A stretch of 64,000 bases of DNA from Mariniflexile fucanivorans. Lineage in GTDB: Bacteria > Bacteroidota > Bacteroidia > Flavobacteriales > Flavobacteriaceae. The DNA lies in assembly GCF_004341235.1 (NCBI RefSeq), contig NZ_SLUP01000009.1:62001-126000 (forward strand), in the 5' to 3' direction. The notes beneath the pieces were generated by a model, which saw only the letters and a program-made list of their open reading frames with translations, was not told the DNA's origin and searched no databases. Below, in pieces: positions 36,435 through 45,639 of the stretch. Position 1 is the stretch's first letter; the number at the start of each line of letters is the position of its first letter. Position numbers and translations under genes: made by a program.

Positions 36435-37289
36435 ATGAAAAGAAAAATAAATTGTGAAACAGCCCGAGATTTTTCAGTGATAAAGACACTGGAAAAACTA
36501 GGGCACTTTCCCAAAAGGACAGCGGAAAAAGAAGCTTGGTTTCTAAGTCCTTTCAGGTCAGAAACCCAAGCCTCTTTTAAAGTCTCTAAAACCAAAAACC
36601 GATGGTACGACCATGGCGAAGGTGTGGGTGGTAATGTAATAGATCTCGTATGTAAGATTTTAAAATGTTCCATTCAAGAAGCTTTGAAATTTTTGAATGA
36701 TGAATCATTTTGTTTTTCTTTTCAACAGCAGCAACATTTCAGTAAAAAAGAAAAAGAAATCCAAATTGTAAAAGTTCAAGAAATAAGACACCCAGCTTTA
36801 ACTCAATATTTAAGCTTCAGAGGTATTTCTGTAATTACAGCCAAAACCTACTGCAAAGAAGTTTGGTACCAATATAAAGACGCCCAATATTTCGCCATCG
36901 GTTTAAAGAATCACAAAAACGGGTGGGAATTACGAAACAAGTTTTTTAAAAACAGTAGCAGCCCCAAAGCCTATACCTATATCCAAAATGACAACAAAGA
37001 ATTAGTCATAGTAGAAGGTATGTTCGATTTATTATCTCTGGTCACTTTAAACGAAACGCAAATAAAAGTATCGGATATCATCATATTAAATTCTATAGCC
37101 TTCATAAATGATATTGAAACTTATATAAATAAATACGAATTAGTTCATCTCTATTTGGATAATGATAAAGCTGGACAACAAGCGACAAAATTTCTAATGA
37201 AAAACTACAAAAATGTATTAGACCAAAGCAGCATCTATAAAAACCACAACGATTTAAACGCCCTATTGTGCCATGAAAAAAGAGTATGA
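36435..37289 (+). CDS. DNA primase-like protein with zinc finger and toprim domain
   Basis: A 284-residue primase of mobile elements. The N-terminal region corresponds to the CHC2 primase fold (FLSPFRSETQASFKVSKTKN and WYDHGEGVGGNVIDLVCKIL), although the zinc Cys are mostly not evident. The toprim domain follows with VIVEGMFDLLSL (Glu) near residue 197 and HLYLDNDKAGQQAT (DxD) near 237. It synthesises primers for the element's replication. The MobC-like gene starts 17 bases inside its end. Confidence 0.85.
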   Translation: MKRKINCETARDFSVIKTLEKLGHFPKRTAEKEAWFLSPFRSETQASFKVSKTKNRWYDHGEGVGGNVIDLVCKILKCSIQEALKFLNDESFCFSFQQQQHFSKKEKEIQIVKVQEIRHPALTQYLSFRGISVITAKTYCKEVWYQYKDAQYFAIGLKNHKNGWELRNKFFKNSSSPKAYTYIQNDNKELVIVEGMFDLLSLVTLNETQIKVSDIIILNSIAFINDIETYINKYELVHLYLDNDKAGQQATKFLMKNYKNVLDQSSIYKNHNDLNALLCHEKRV

Positions 37290-37785
37290 TTTTAATTTGA
37301 AAACGATAGACAAAAAGGAGCAGACTGTAAAGATTCCTGCCGATATACTAAGTGATTCGGATAGCATAGAGTTGGATATAATACTGAACTCACCTGAAAC
37401 TGAAATGGTCTTGGGGAGGAATGCGAGATGTGTGTCTGTGGACACATTCTCGTTTGCTCCCCATGGTCGCAAAGAAAAAAAAGAGTTGTTTAAGGGGAAG
37501 GATGACCTCGTTAAGTTTCGATGTACCGTTTACGAAAAGAAACTTCTGGAAGTGAAATCAAAACGGAGTGGATTGAGTTTAAGCGAATACATTCGGCGAA
37601 GTTTATTTGACCAAGAAATTACGGAACGTTTTTCAGATGAACACATCCAGCTTTATAAAATGCTCATTAAGTACCACAATAATTTTAAGGCCATTGGAAA
37701 CATGTATAGAAAACGGAATCCTAAACTAGTTGAAACGGTTTATAATCTTGCAGATGAAATTAAAACACATCTTAAAAAATTTTAA
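37273..37785 (+). CDS. MobC-like mobilization protein, ribbon-helix-helix
   Basis: A 170-residue protein. Residues about 75-115 (VKFRCTVYEKKLLEVKSKRS and LSLSEYIRRSLFDQEI) form the ribbon-helix-helix domain of relaxosome accessory proteins. A helical C-terminus follows (YHNNFKAIGNMYRKRN, similar to the MobC conserved stretch). It would bind oriT and guide the relaxase encoded two bases downstream. The N-terminal 70 residues are variable and unassigned. Confidence 0.8.
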   Translation: MKKEYDFNLKTIDKKEQTVKIPADILSDSDSIELDIILNSPETEMVLGRNARCVSVDTFSFAPHGRKEKKELFKGKDDLVKFRCTVYEKKLLEVKSKRSGLSLSEYIRRSLFDQEITERFSDEHIQLYKMLIKYHNNFKAIGNMYRKRNPKLVETVYNLADEIKTHLKKF

Positions 37786-37787
37786 AA

Positions 37788-38645
37788 ATGATAGGAAAAG
37801 GCAAAAGCATATCACACACCAAAGCTTGTATGTGCTACGGATGGAATCAGGAAAAGGATGCTGAAATTGTATTCAAGGAATTTCTGCATGGAGATTCGCC
37901 AGATGAATTCACCAGGGAATTCAAAATGCTCCAAGACCAGAATTATAACTGCACAAAAAACACCTTGTCATTTATTATCAGTCCAACGATAGAAGATGGC
38001 AAGCGATTGGATAAAAATAAACTGGAAGAAATATCGAAACGGTTTATAAAGGAAATGAAATTGGGTGAGCGTCAAGCCATCGCTTTTGTGCACAAGGATA
38101 AAGAGCATAAACATATCCATTTATATGTCAATCGAATTGATTTTAAAGGCGTCGCATATAATGACAGTTTCATTGGAAAACGCAGTCAAAAAGCAGCAGA
38201 AAAAGTAGCGGAACAGATGGGACTTACCACCGTAAAACAAGTCCAGTTTGAAAAGGAATTTAATTTAAGGGAAATCCGATCAGAAATTAAACGCCGGCAT
38301 GATCTTACGATGAAACAATTTCAGCCAAAATCCTTTGATGATTATGTCAAAACGATGCAGGTTAATGGCGTAAAAGTGATCCCAACCATTAACAATCAAA
38401 ACAAGTTACAGGGCTTTCGGTTTGAATTCAATGGGCATAACCTAAAGGACAGTGAAATCCACCGAAATATGTCCGTTGGCAATATTGGAAAACAGATATC
38501 AGGAATTCAAGGTAAAAGTATTTTAAAAGAAAAAAATATAAGTATCAAACTAGCTGGTAAGGTGGTTGACCTGACACCAAGTTTAGCTTTAAAAATTACC
38601 AAGTTCATTATTAAAAAAGCAATCCAAAAAGGAATCGGATATTAA
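37788..38645 (+). CDS. Relaxase/mobilization nuclease
   Basis: A 285-residue relaxase of the family found with MobC proteins in Bacteroidota mobilizable elements. The metal-binding three-His motif is in HKDKEHKHIHLYVNRID near residue 102-118. An N-terminal Tyr in CMCYGWNQ is a candidate nucleophile for nicking oriT. IGKRSQKAAEKVAEQMGL follows. It nicks the element and pilots it through a conjugation channel supplied by another element. The C-terminal 80 residues are basic. Confidence 0.87.
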   Translation: MIGKGKSISHTKACMCYGWNQEKDAEIVFKEFLHGDSPDEFTREFKMLQDQNYNCTKNTLSFIISPTIEDGKRLDKNKLEEISKRFIKEMKLGERQAIAFVHKDKEHKHIHLYVNRIDFKGVAYNDSFIGKRSQKAAEKVAEQMGLTTVKQVQFEKEFNLREIRSEIKRRHDLTMKQFQPKSFDDYVKTMQVNGVKVIPTINNQNKLQGFRFEFNGHNLKDSEIHRNMSVGNIGKQISGIQGKSILKEKNISIKLAGKVVDLTPSLALKITKFIIKKAIQKGIGY

Positions 38646-38661
38646 ATTAAAAAAAGCAGTC

Positions 38662-38973
38662 ATGACAAAACTTGAAGAATTAACAGCATTACTAGTAAAT
38701 GAAATCAATGATTTTAACAAGGGCGTTGAAAAACTGGAAAAAATCAGCGAGCAGATTAGTGCAACCAAAATCAAAATGGATGTATCAGAATACAAATCCA
38801 TTATTGAAGAGCACCAGCTACAAATGAACACTTATAAGGATATGTTGGAACGTTTTGAAAGTCGTTTTAACGATAAGATAAATGAAGCTAAAATATATCC
38901 GACTTGGGCGGTTGTGGTTTTTATTATAGGAGTGTTGTTCGGTTTGGGAGCCATTTTGTTAGTTGTTATTTAA
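38662..38973 (+). CDS. Coiled-coil protein with C-terminal membrane anchor
   Basis: A 103-residue protein. Residues 1-78 are predicted to be a long coiled coil (LEELTALLVNEINDFNKGVE, LQMNTYKDMLERFE). A C-terminal hydrophobic helix follows (WAVVVFIIGVLFGLGAILLV). Genes of this shape often follow the relaxase in related elements, so a role in bringing the relaxosome to the membrane is plausible but unproven. It is the last gene of the mobilization run, 16 bases after the relaxase. Confidence 0.7.
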   Translation: MTKLEELTALLVNEINDFNKGVEKLEKISEQISATKIKMDVSEYKSIIEEHQLQMNTYKDMLERFESRFNDKINEAKIYPTWAVVVFIIGVLFGLGAILLVVI

Positions 38974-39287
38974 TAAGGACTTCTATTAATTAAATGGCAT
39001 TATGAAAAGAATAAAGTATTTTAAGAGATAGTTTAAATTGGGAAATTTTGACCCAATTTATATCATAACCTTCAAGCAACGTTAGAATAATGAATTAAAA
39101 CAACATTTCTATCATTGGATGCTCGATTTGTATTATTCGCCCTTTTGTTAAAATACTAATTTTAACCAAAAATAATTAATGATTGGTGACCTTGAACATT
39201 TCCATGTTTTAGATATTTATTTTACGAGCTTAAAATTGCCTTTAATTAATAGTTAACCACCATTTGGAAACTTAAAACGTATAGATT
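38974..39287. other. Boundary region between mobilization module and sugar cargo
   Basis: No supported gene. A hairpin TAAATTGGG/CCCAATTTA at 39034-39060 without a T-run may end the mobilization transcript. No TTG-N-TAnnTTTG promoter can be recognised before GH30, so its transcription may depend on an activator. Confidence 0.4.
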
Positions 39288-40781
39288 ATGAGATACCCTT
39301 TACTAAAATTTTTAACACTAGTCTTATTTATATATTCATGTAAATCGGACAAAACGGATAATCCTATTATAGATAACCTATCAAGGGAAAAATCGATTAA
39401 TATGGATTCTATAAGTGGTAAAGTATATACTACGGCTCATCATACTTCCTTAAAACTTTCTGAAACTGGTACTTTAAAGTTTGAAGACTTCAAACAACCT
39501 TTAGAAACAGATGCGGCTATTAATGTAGACGCTTCAAAAGAATTTCAAACATTTCTAGGTATTGGAGGTGCTTTAACCGATGCCGCTGCCGAAACATTTT
39601 TCAAACTTACTGAAGAAAATCAAGCTAAGTTTTTAGAAGCGTATTATAATCAAGAAAAAGGTATTGGCTATTCTTTAGGGCGTACTACTATTCATAGTTG
39701 CGATTTTTCAACAGCAAGCTATAATTATGTTGAAGAAGGCGATTCAGAATTAAAAACCTTCAACATCGATCACGATAGAACATATAGACTTCCATTCACC
39801 AAAAAAGCAATTGAAGCCGCAGGAGGAAAACTAACCATGTACGCTAGCCCATGGAGTCCACCCGCATTTATGAAAACCAATAATAATATGCTACAAGGTG
39901 GTAAGCTAAAGCCAGAATTTTATCAAACTTGGGCCAATTACTATGCTAAGTTTATTAAAGCTTATGAGGCTGAAGGAATTCCAATTTGGGGGTTAACCAT
40001 TCAAAATGAACCGATGGCAACTCAACGTTGGGAATCTTGTATTTATACAGCAGAAGAAGAGCGAGATTTTGTAAAAAACAATTTAGGACCAACTTTAGAA
40101 AAAGAAGGTTTGGGCGATAAAAATATTATTGTGTGGGATCATAACCGCGATTTATTATTCCAAAGAGCCAGCACGATTTTAAACGACCCAGAAGCTGCAA
40201 AGTATGTTTGGGGCACGGGTTTCCATTGGTATGAAGATTGGAAAGACGGTATCCCGATGTTTGATGCCGTAAAACGTGTTAAAGAAACGTATCCAGATAA
40301 AAACTTGATTTTTACTGAAGGATGCAATGAGAAATACGATTTAAAAAGAATAGAAAATGACGACCCAAAATTAGCGGAGCGCTATGGGAAATCCATGATT
40401 AACGATTTTAATAACGGAACAGTTGCCTGGACCGATTGGAATATCCTTTTAGACCAAACAGGTGGCCCAAACCACGTTGGTAATTTTTGCTTCTCCCCAG
40501 TCCATGGAAATACCGAAACAGGAGCATTAACTTTTACGAACTCATTTTACTATATAGGTCATTTCTCAAAGTTTATTCGTCCAGGAGCAAAACGAATTGT
40601 AAGTGTATCAAGTGTTAATCCTCTGTTGACCACGGCGTTTAAAAACGAAGATGGAAGTATTGTTATAATCGTTATGAACGATAGTGATAATGACATGGAT
40701 TACAGTATAACCATGCAATCCAGAACCGCTATGTTAAAAACAAAACCGCATGCTATTCAAACAATTGTTTTGAAACAATAA
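39288..40781 (+). CDS. GH30 family glycoside hydrolase, lipoprotein
   Basis: Cleaves beta-glycosidic bonds with retention. A signal with lipobox Cys18 (FIYSC) places it on the outer membrane. The catalytic acid/base is Glu241 in IQNEP and the nucleophile Glu344 in LIFTEG, with FLGIGGALTDAAAE and the GH30 beta-domain around the barrel. Family members include beta-1,6-glucanases and glucosylceramidases. In a marine glucan locus cleavage of beta-1,6 branches of laminarin is likely (inference). At 497 residues it is complete. It starts the cargo operon. Confidence 0.9.
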   Translation: MRYPLLKFLTLVLFIYSCKSDKTDNPIIDNLSREKSINMDSISGKVYTTAHHTSLKLSETGTLKFEDFKQPLETDAAINVDASKEFQTFLGIGGALTDAAAETFFKLTEENQAKFLEAYYNQEKGIGYSLGRTTIHSCDFSTASYNYVEEGDSELKTFNIDHDRTYRLPFTKKAIEAAGGKLTMYASPWSPPAFMKTNNNMLQGGKLKPEFYQTWANYYAKFIKAYEAEGIPIWGLTIQNEPMATQRWESCIYTAEEERDFVKNNLGPTLEKEGLGDKNIIVWDHNRDLLFQRASTILNDPEAAKYVWGTGFHWYEDWKDGIPMFDAVKRVKETYPDKNLIFTEGCNEKYDLKRIENDDPKLAERYGKSMINDFNNGTVAWTDWNILLDQTGGPNHVGNFCFSPVHGNTETGALTFTNSFYYIGHFSKFIRPGAKRIVSVSSVNPLLTTAFKNEDGSIVIIVMNDSDNDMDYSITMQSRTAMLKTKPHAIQTIVLKQ

Positions 40782-40901
40782 ACTGCTAAAATAAAGATTG
40801 CATAATTCTAAAGAGTTGTGTATAAAATATTTTGATAAAAAAGTAAAACTCATACCATACTAAAATATAAATAGCCAGAAATCTAATACAGTAGCATAAT
40901 T

Positions 40902-42386
40902 ATGAAAACTCCTATACAACTTAATCAAGAAAAATTATCAGAAATAGGGAGCGGTATTCCCGTGCCAACCTATAACCGATCAGACAATAAAATTGGAATG
41001 GTTCATATTGGTGTTGGCGGTTTTCATAGAGCACATCAAGCTTATTACCTGCATAAACTTCGGCAACTTGGTGAAGCCTCAGATTGGAATATCTGTGGCA
41101 TAGGTTTACGTGAAGCAGATAGCAATTTACATGACATTTTCAAAAAACAAGACCATCTTTATACGTTGATGGTCAAACATCCAGATGGAAAAATTGAACC
41201 CGAAGTTATCGGGTCGATTATAGATTTTGAAATGGGTACAGCTAACCCAGAATCTGTAATTGCTCGTATGGCAAATGCCGATACTAGAATCGTTTCATTA
41301 ACGATTACTGAGGGAGGTTATAATTTTAACTCCACAACAGGGGAATTCAATTTTGATAACCCAGATATACAGCACGAATTGCAAATTCCGCAAGACCCTA
41401 AAACGGTTTATGGGTTTTTAACCGCAGCCTTAAAAAGACGTCGCGATGCTGGACTGCCTGCTTTTACCATTTTGATTTGTGACAATATCGAACACAATGG
41501 CGATATGGCACGTAAGATGCTGCTTACCTTTGCCAATGCTCAAGATGCAGATTTGGCTGAATGGATAGCTAAAGAAGTCTGCTTCCCTAATAGTATGGTA
41601 GATCGTATTACACCAGTAACAACAAAAGCCGATATCGAAATTCTTGAACAAACTTATGGTGTAAAAGATGAGTGGCCTGTTACCTGCGAACCTTATATAC
41701 AATGGGTAGTAGAAGATAAATTTTCGAACGGCAGACCTGAGTTCGAAAAAGTAGGCGTACAATTTGTACCCGATGTGGGTCCTTATGAAAAAATGAAACT
41801 GCGATTGCTTAATGCTGGTCATTCGGTATTAGGGCTTTTGGGAGTCCTTCATGGACATCCAACTATTAACGCATGTATTGAAGATGAAACCTTTGCTACT
41901 TATTTACGTGCCTTTATGGATACAGAAGCTACACCTGTTTTAGGAGACATTAAAGGCATTAATTTGGAAGAATACAAAGATAGTTTACTGGAACGTTTTG
42001 GCAATCCGAATATTAAAGATAGTGTTGGCCGAATTTGTATGGAAAGCGCCGCCAAATTACCCAAATTTTTAATTGCTACAATACATGAGAATTTAGCAAC
42101 AGGAGGAAGTATCAAATTTGCAACATTGGTAATTGCTGCGTGGTGTTATTATAGCGATAAAAGCATTGATAAACACGGACACCCCATTGAAATTGTTGAT
42201 GCTATGAGTAGCGAACTTCATCAAGCGGCAAATCAAACCGAGACCGATCCATTAGCTTTTATAAAACAAGAATCTATTTTTGGTAATCTTATTGAAAATG
42301 AGCGATTTACTAAGTTGTATGCCATAACTGTTCAGAAAATCTATAAAGATGCCAACATTAAAAAGTATATGTTGGAGATGATTTAG
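40902..42386 (+). CDS. Mannitol dehydrogenase family protein (probable mannitol 2-dehydrogenase)
   Basis: NAD-dependent oxidation of D-mannitol to D-fructose is the expected reaction. The polyol-specific long-chain dehydrogenase signature is present: GVGGFHRAHQAYYL near residue 37, LTITEGGYNFN near 132, and the catalytic KLRLLNAGH with Lys299, Asn304 and His307. The 494-residue length matches mannitol 2-dehydrogenase and fructuronate reductase. The fructokinase gene 75 bases downstream favours mannitol over uronates. Confidence 0.87.
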   Translation: MKTPIQLNQEKLSEIGSGIPVPTYNRSDNKIGMVHIGVGGFHRAHQAYYLHKLRQLGEASDWNICGIGLREADSNLHDIFKKQDHLYTLMVKHPDGKIEPEVIGSIIDFEMGTANPESVIARMANADTRIVSLTITEGGYNFNSTTGEFNFDNPDIQHELQIPQDPKTVYGFLTAALKRRRDAGLPAFTILICDNIEHNGDMARKMLLTFANAQDADLAEWIAKEVCFPNSMVDRITPVTTKADIEILEQTYGVKDEWPVTCEPYIQWVVEDKFSNGRPEFEKVGVQFVPDVGPYEKMKLRLLNAGHSVLGLLGVLHGHPTINACIEDETFATYLRAFMDTEATPVLGDIKGINLEEYKDSLLERFGNPNIKDSVGRICMESAAKLPKFLIATIHENLATGGSIKFATLVIAAWCYYSDKSIDKHGHPIEIVDAMSSELHQAANQTETDPLAFIKQESIFGNLIENERFTKLYAITVQKIYKDANIKKYMLEMI

Positions 42387-42461
42387 AGTCTAAAATTGTA
42401 TAAGAAATATGTATTACAAAAAAAATAGCATTGTAAAATTGAATGCTAAATTAAACTAATT

Positions 42462-43340
42462 ATGAAACAGATTGTATGTTACGGTGAAGTGCTTTGGGAT
42501 ATGCTGCCTACAGGTAAAAAATTAGGAGGCGCACCACTTAATTTAGCACTAAGAATGCAAAGTTACGGTTGCTCAACCAAGGTAATTAGCAGTATAGGGA
42601 ATGATGCCGCTGGTAAAGGTATTGTTGAACAAATGAAAACGTATAATGCAACAACAGACCATCTGCAAGTTAGCCAAAATTACGCAACAAGTGAAGTATT
42701 GGTAACGCTGAATGATGCAGGATCTGCATCGTATGAAATAAAAATGCCTTGTGCTTGGGACGATATTCAACTTTTGGAAAAAGACATAGCTATTGTTAAA
42801 TCTGCCGATGCTTTTATATATGGTAGTTTAGTTGCGCGCCAGCAAACTTCAAGAGAAACGTTGTTTGCTTTACTCAAAACTTCTCCTTTTAAAGTTTTTG
42901 ATGTTAATCTTCGTCCTCCACATTATGAGTTGAATACGCTTACTACTCTTATGAAACAAGCTAATTTTATAAAGTTTAATGATGATGAAATCATTGAACT
43001 ATCCTTAGCTATAAGTGGTAAGAAGCTGTCTATAGAAGAAAGTATTCGTTTTTTTTCCAAAGAAACCCAAACACCTAGTATTTGTGTAACATTAGGGGCT
43101 GATGGTGCTGTATTATTTCAAGATAATAAGTTTGTTTATAACAAGGGGTATAATGTAAAAGTGGCAGATACTGTTGGAGCTGGAGACTCTTTTCTTGCCA
43201 CACTAATCTATCAACTACTCACTGGTGCAAATGCTGTTACTGCGCTTGATTATGCCTGTGCAGTAGGAGCTATCGTAGCTTCAAAAGAGGGCGCTAATCC
43301 AATAATTAACGATAAAGAAATTCAAGAGATAATGACATAA
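42462..43340 (+). CDS. PfkB-family carbohydrate kinase (probable fructokinase)
   Basis: Would phosphorylate fructose to fructose-6-phosphate, following the mannitol dehydrogenase. It has CYGEVLWDMLPTGKKLGGAP at residues 5-24 (substrate site), GNDAAG near 47, VFDVNLRPPHY near 146 and the PfkB signature DTVGAGDSFLATL near 234 with the catalytic Asp. At 292 residues it is complete. Part of a second kinase of the same type remains at 47296. Confidence 0.88.
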   Translation: MKQIVCYGEVLWDMLPTGKKLGGAPLNLALRMQSYGCSTKVISSIGNDAAGKGIVEQMKTYNATTDHLQVSQNYATSEVLVTLNDAGSASYEIKMPCAWDDIQLLEKDIAIVKSADAFIYGSLVARQQTSRETLFALLKTSPFKVFDVNLRPPHYELNTLTTLMKQANFIKFNDDEIIELSLAISGKKLSIEESIRFFSKETQTPSICVTLGADGAVLFQDNKFVYNKGYNVKVADTVGAGDSFLATLIYQLLTGANAVTALDYACAVGAIVASKEGANPIINDKEIQEIMT

Positions 43341-43466
43341 CTTTAATAGTAATAAATTGAAATTTAACCTTATAGAAGGTAACTTATTAAACGAGTACAT
43401 TATAATTATTTAACCTTAATGCTGAAAATTTAATTGCAGTATTTACATTTTTTAAAATTATTTTTC

Positions 43467-45626
43467 ATGAAAAGAATTGCGCATTTCATCCTAATTTGTA
43501 CAGTTCTTTATTCATGTGCAAAACCAGTAAATCAAGAATTTAAAACTAAAACCATGTTTAAACCTTTTACACCACCAATTGCCTACGACGATGCAAAAAA
43601 GCAAGCCATAGAAATCCTTAATCAGATGACCATCGATGAGAAAATCTCAATAATAGGTGGTTATAACATGTTTTACACAAAAGGATTTGAAAAATTTAAG
43701 ATACCAGCGCTGTATTTATCTGATGCCACACAAGGTGTTAATATACGTCCAGAGCTTCCTAATCAACTTGAAAAATCGGTTGCTTTTCCAAGTCCTATTG
43801 CCTTAACAAGCACATGGAATACAGAATTATCTAACATATATGCAAAATCTATAGGTGAAGAATGTAGAGCTGGTGAAATAGCAGTGTTGTTAGGACCAGG
43901 AATGAACATTTACCGAATATCTCAAAACGGTAGAAACTTTGAATATTTTGGCGAAGACCCATATTTAGCTGCACGTATGGTAGAAAATTATGTAGTAGGC
44001 ATGCAAGAAACAGGTACTATGGCTACTTTAAAACACTTTGTAGCTAATAATACAGACTACAAGAGAAGAACCTCAAATTCAGTAGTTGATAAAAGAGCTT
44101 TACACGAAATTTATATGCCGGCTTTTGAAGCTGGTGTTAATGCAGGTGCAATGGCTGTTATGACTTCCTATAATTTAGTAAATGGCGAGTATGCTGGCCA
44201 AAGCAAAGATGTAATTACAGGGCTTTTACGTGAAGATTTAGGTTTTAAGTGGTTGGTTATGAGCGATTGGTGGTCGGTATATGATTCCGAAAAAGTAATA
44301 AAATCAGGGCTGGACCTTGATATGCCTGGGGAACCAAGAGCTGAATTTCCTGATTATATGAATAAGGATGAATTCTTTTTACGATCATCCGCAAAATCGC
44401 TTCTCGAAGATGGAAAAGTGGAAGAAGCAGACATCGATAGAATGGTAACCAATATCCTAACTACACAAATAGCCATGGGTCTTCTTGAACGTCCTATAAA
44501 AGATACTAGCTATTTGGAAAATTTCGACGATCATATTGAAGTTGCTTTACAAACGGCACGTGAAAGTATGGTCCTTCTTAAAAACAACGGTGTTTTACCT
44601 ATTCGTAACTCTGCAGATATTTCAATTTTACTCACCGGAGAATACTCAGATAAAATTCCTTGTGGTGGCGGTGCAGCAGAAGTTAAAGGGTATGATAATG
44701 TAACCATGCTTGCAGCACTAAAAGAGGTGTATGGAGCCAAAGTTGTCTACATAGAAAAGCCAGATAATCAAATTATAAAAAATGCGGATTACGTGATATA
44801 TAGTGCTGGTACATTTGATTCTGAAGGCTGGGATAAATCGTTTGATTTTCCAGAAACCGTTAATAAAGCTATTAAAAATATAGCGTCACTAAACAAGAAT
44901 ACTATTGTAGCAGTTAGCTCTGGAAGTGGCATGAATATGACGGAGTGGAATGATGATATTGCAGGTTTAATTTACAGCTGGTATCCTGGGCAAATTGGGT
45001 TTAAAGCTTTTACTGAAATAGTGGCTGGAATTACCAATCCATCGGGGAAATTACCAATTACCATAGAGAAAACATTTAAAGATTCACCAGGTAGTAATTA
45101 CATACCTGAAGATAAAGAACTTTATACAGGTTGGCAAGAAGATCATAGGATTATAGACCCTATAATTGATGTAAAATATAACGAAGGCATATTTGTTGGT
45201 TACCGTTGGTACGAGAGCAAAGCTATTCAGCCACTTTATAATTTTGGTTTTGGCTTGTCATATACAACGTATGAATACAGTAATTTAAAGTTGGAAAAAT
45301 CATCCATCAAAGCAGGTTCATCTTTAAATTTTGAAATTGATATTAAGAATACAGGAACTATGGATGGACAGGAAATAGTCCAGATATATGTTCGTGATAT
45401 AGAAGCTTCTGTGGAACGTCCAATAAAAGAGTTAAAAGACTTTCAAAAAGTACAGTTAAATGCTGGAGCTGAAAAAACTTTGCGTTTTACATTAACGGAA
45501 AGAGATTTTGCATTTTGGGATGTAAAAACAGAAAATTGGGTAGTTGAGCCAGGGCAATTTGAGATACTGGTAGGATCTGCATCTAATAATATTTTAGCAA
45601 AAGGTCTACTAGAAATAGTCCAATAA
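43467..45626 (+). CDS. GH3 beta-glucosidase, lipoprotein
   Basis: Releases glucose from the ends of beta-gluco-oligosaccharides. The signal with lipobox Cys17 (LYSC) fits a start at 43467 rather than 11 codons upstream. Domains: (alpha/beta)8 barrel with SDATQGVN, GPGMNIYR, RNFEYFGEDP, TLKHFVANN and the nucleophile Asp267 in VMSDWW. An alpha/beta sandwich and a C-terminal fibronectin-like domain (GQEIVQIYVRD) follow. 719 residues, full length. It is 127 bases after the kinase and 13 before the symporter. Confidence 0.92.
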   Translation: MKRIAHFILICTVLYSCAKPVNQEFKTKTMFKPFTPPIAYDDAKKQAIEILNQMTIDEKISIIGGYNMFYTKGFEKFKIPALYLSDATQGVNIRPELPNQLEKSVAFPSPIALTSTWNTELSNIYAKSIGEECRAGEIAVLLGPGMNIYRISQNGRNFEYFGEDPYLAARMVENYVVGMQETGTMATLKHFVANNTDYKRRTSNSVVDKRALHEIYMPAFEAGVNAGAMAVMTSYNLVNGEYAGQSKDVITGLLREDLGFKWLVMSDWWSVYDSEKVIKSGLDLDMPGEPRAEFPDYMNKDEFFLRSSAKSLLEDGKVEEADIDRMVTNILTTQIAMGLLERPIKDTSYLENFDDHIEVALQTARESMVLLKNNGVLPIRNSADISILLTGEYSDKIPCGGGAAEVKGYDNVTMLAALKEVYGAKVVYIEKPDNQIIKNADYVIYSAGTFDSEGWDKSFDFPETVNKAIKNIASLNKNTIVAVSSGSGMNMTEWNDDIAGLIYSWYPGQIGFKAFTEIVAGITNPSGKLPITIEKTFKDSPGSNYIPEDKELYTGWQEDHRIIDPIIDVKYNEGIFVGYRWYESKAIQPLYNFGFGLSYTTYEYSNLKLEKSSIKAGSSLNFEIDIKNTGTMDGQEIVQIYVRDIEASVERPIKELKDFQKVQLNAGAEKTLRFTLTERDFAFWDVKTENWVVEPGQFEILVGSASNNILAKGLLEIVQ

Positions 45627-45639
45627 CAATGATACAATT

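Noticed and set aside
36284-36673. 129-codon frame opposite the primase start
   Set aside because: It runs antisense through the iteron-like cluster and the conserved primase N-terminus; composition follows the repeats.
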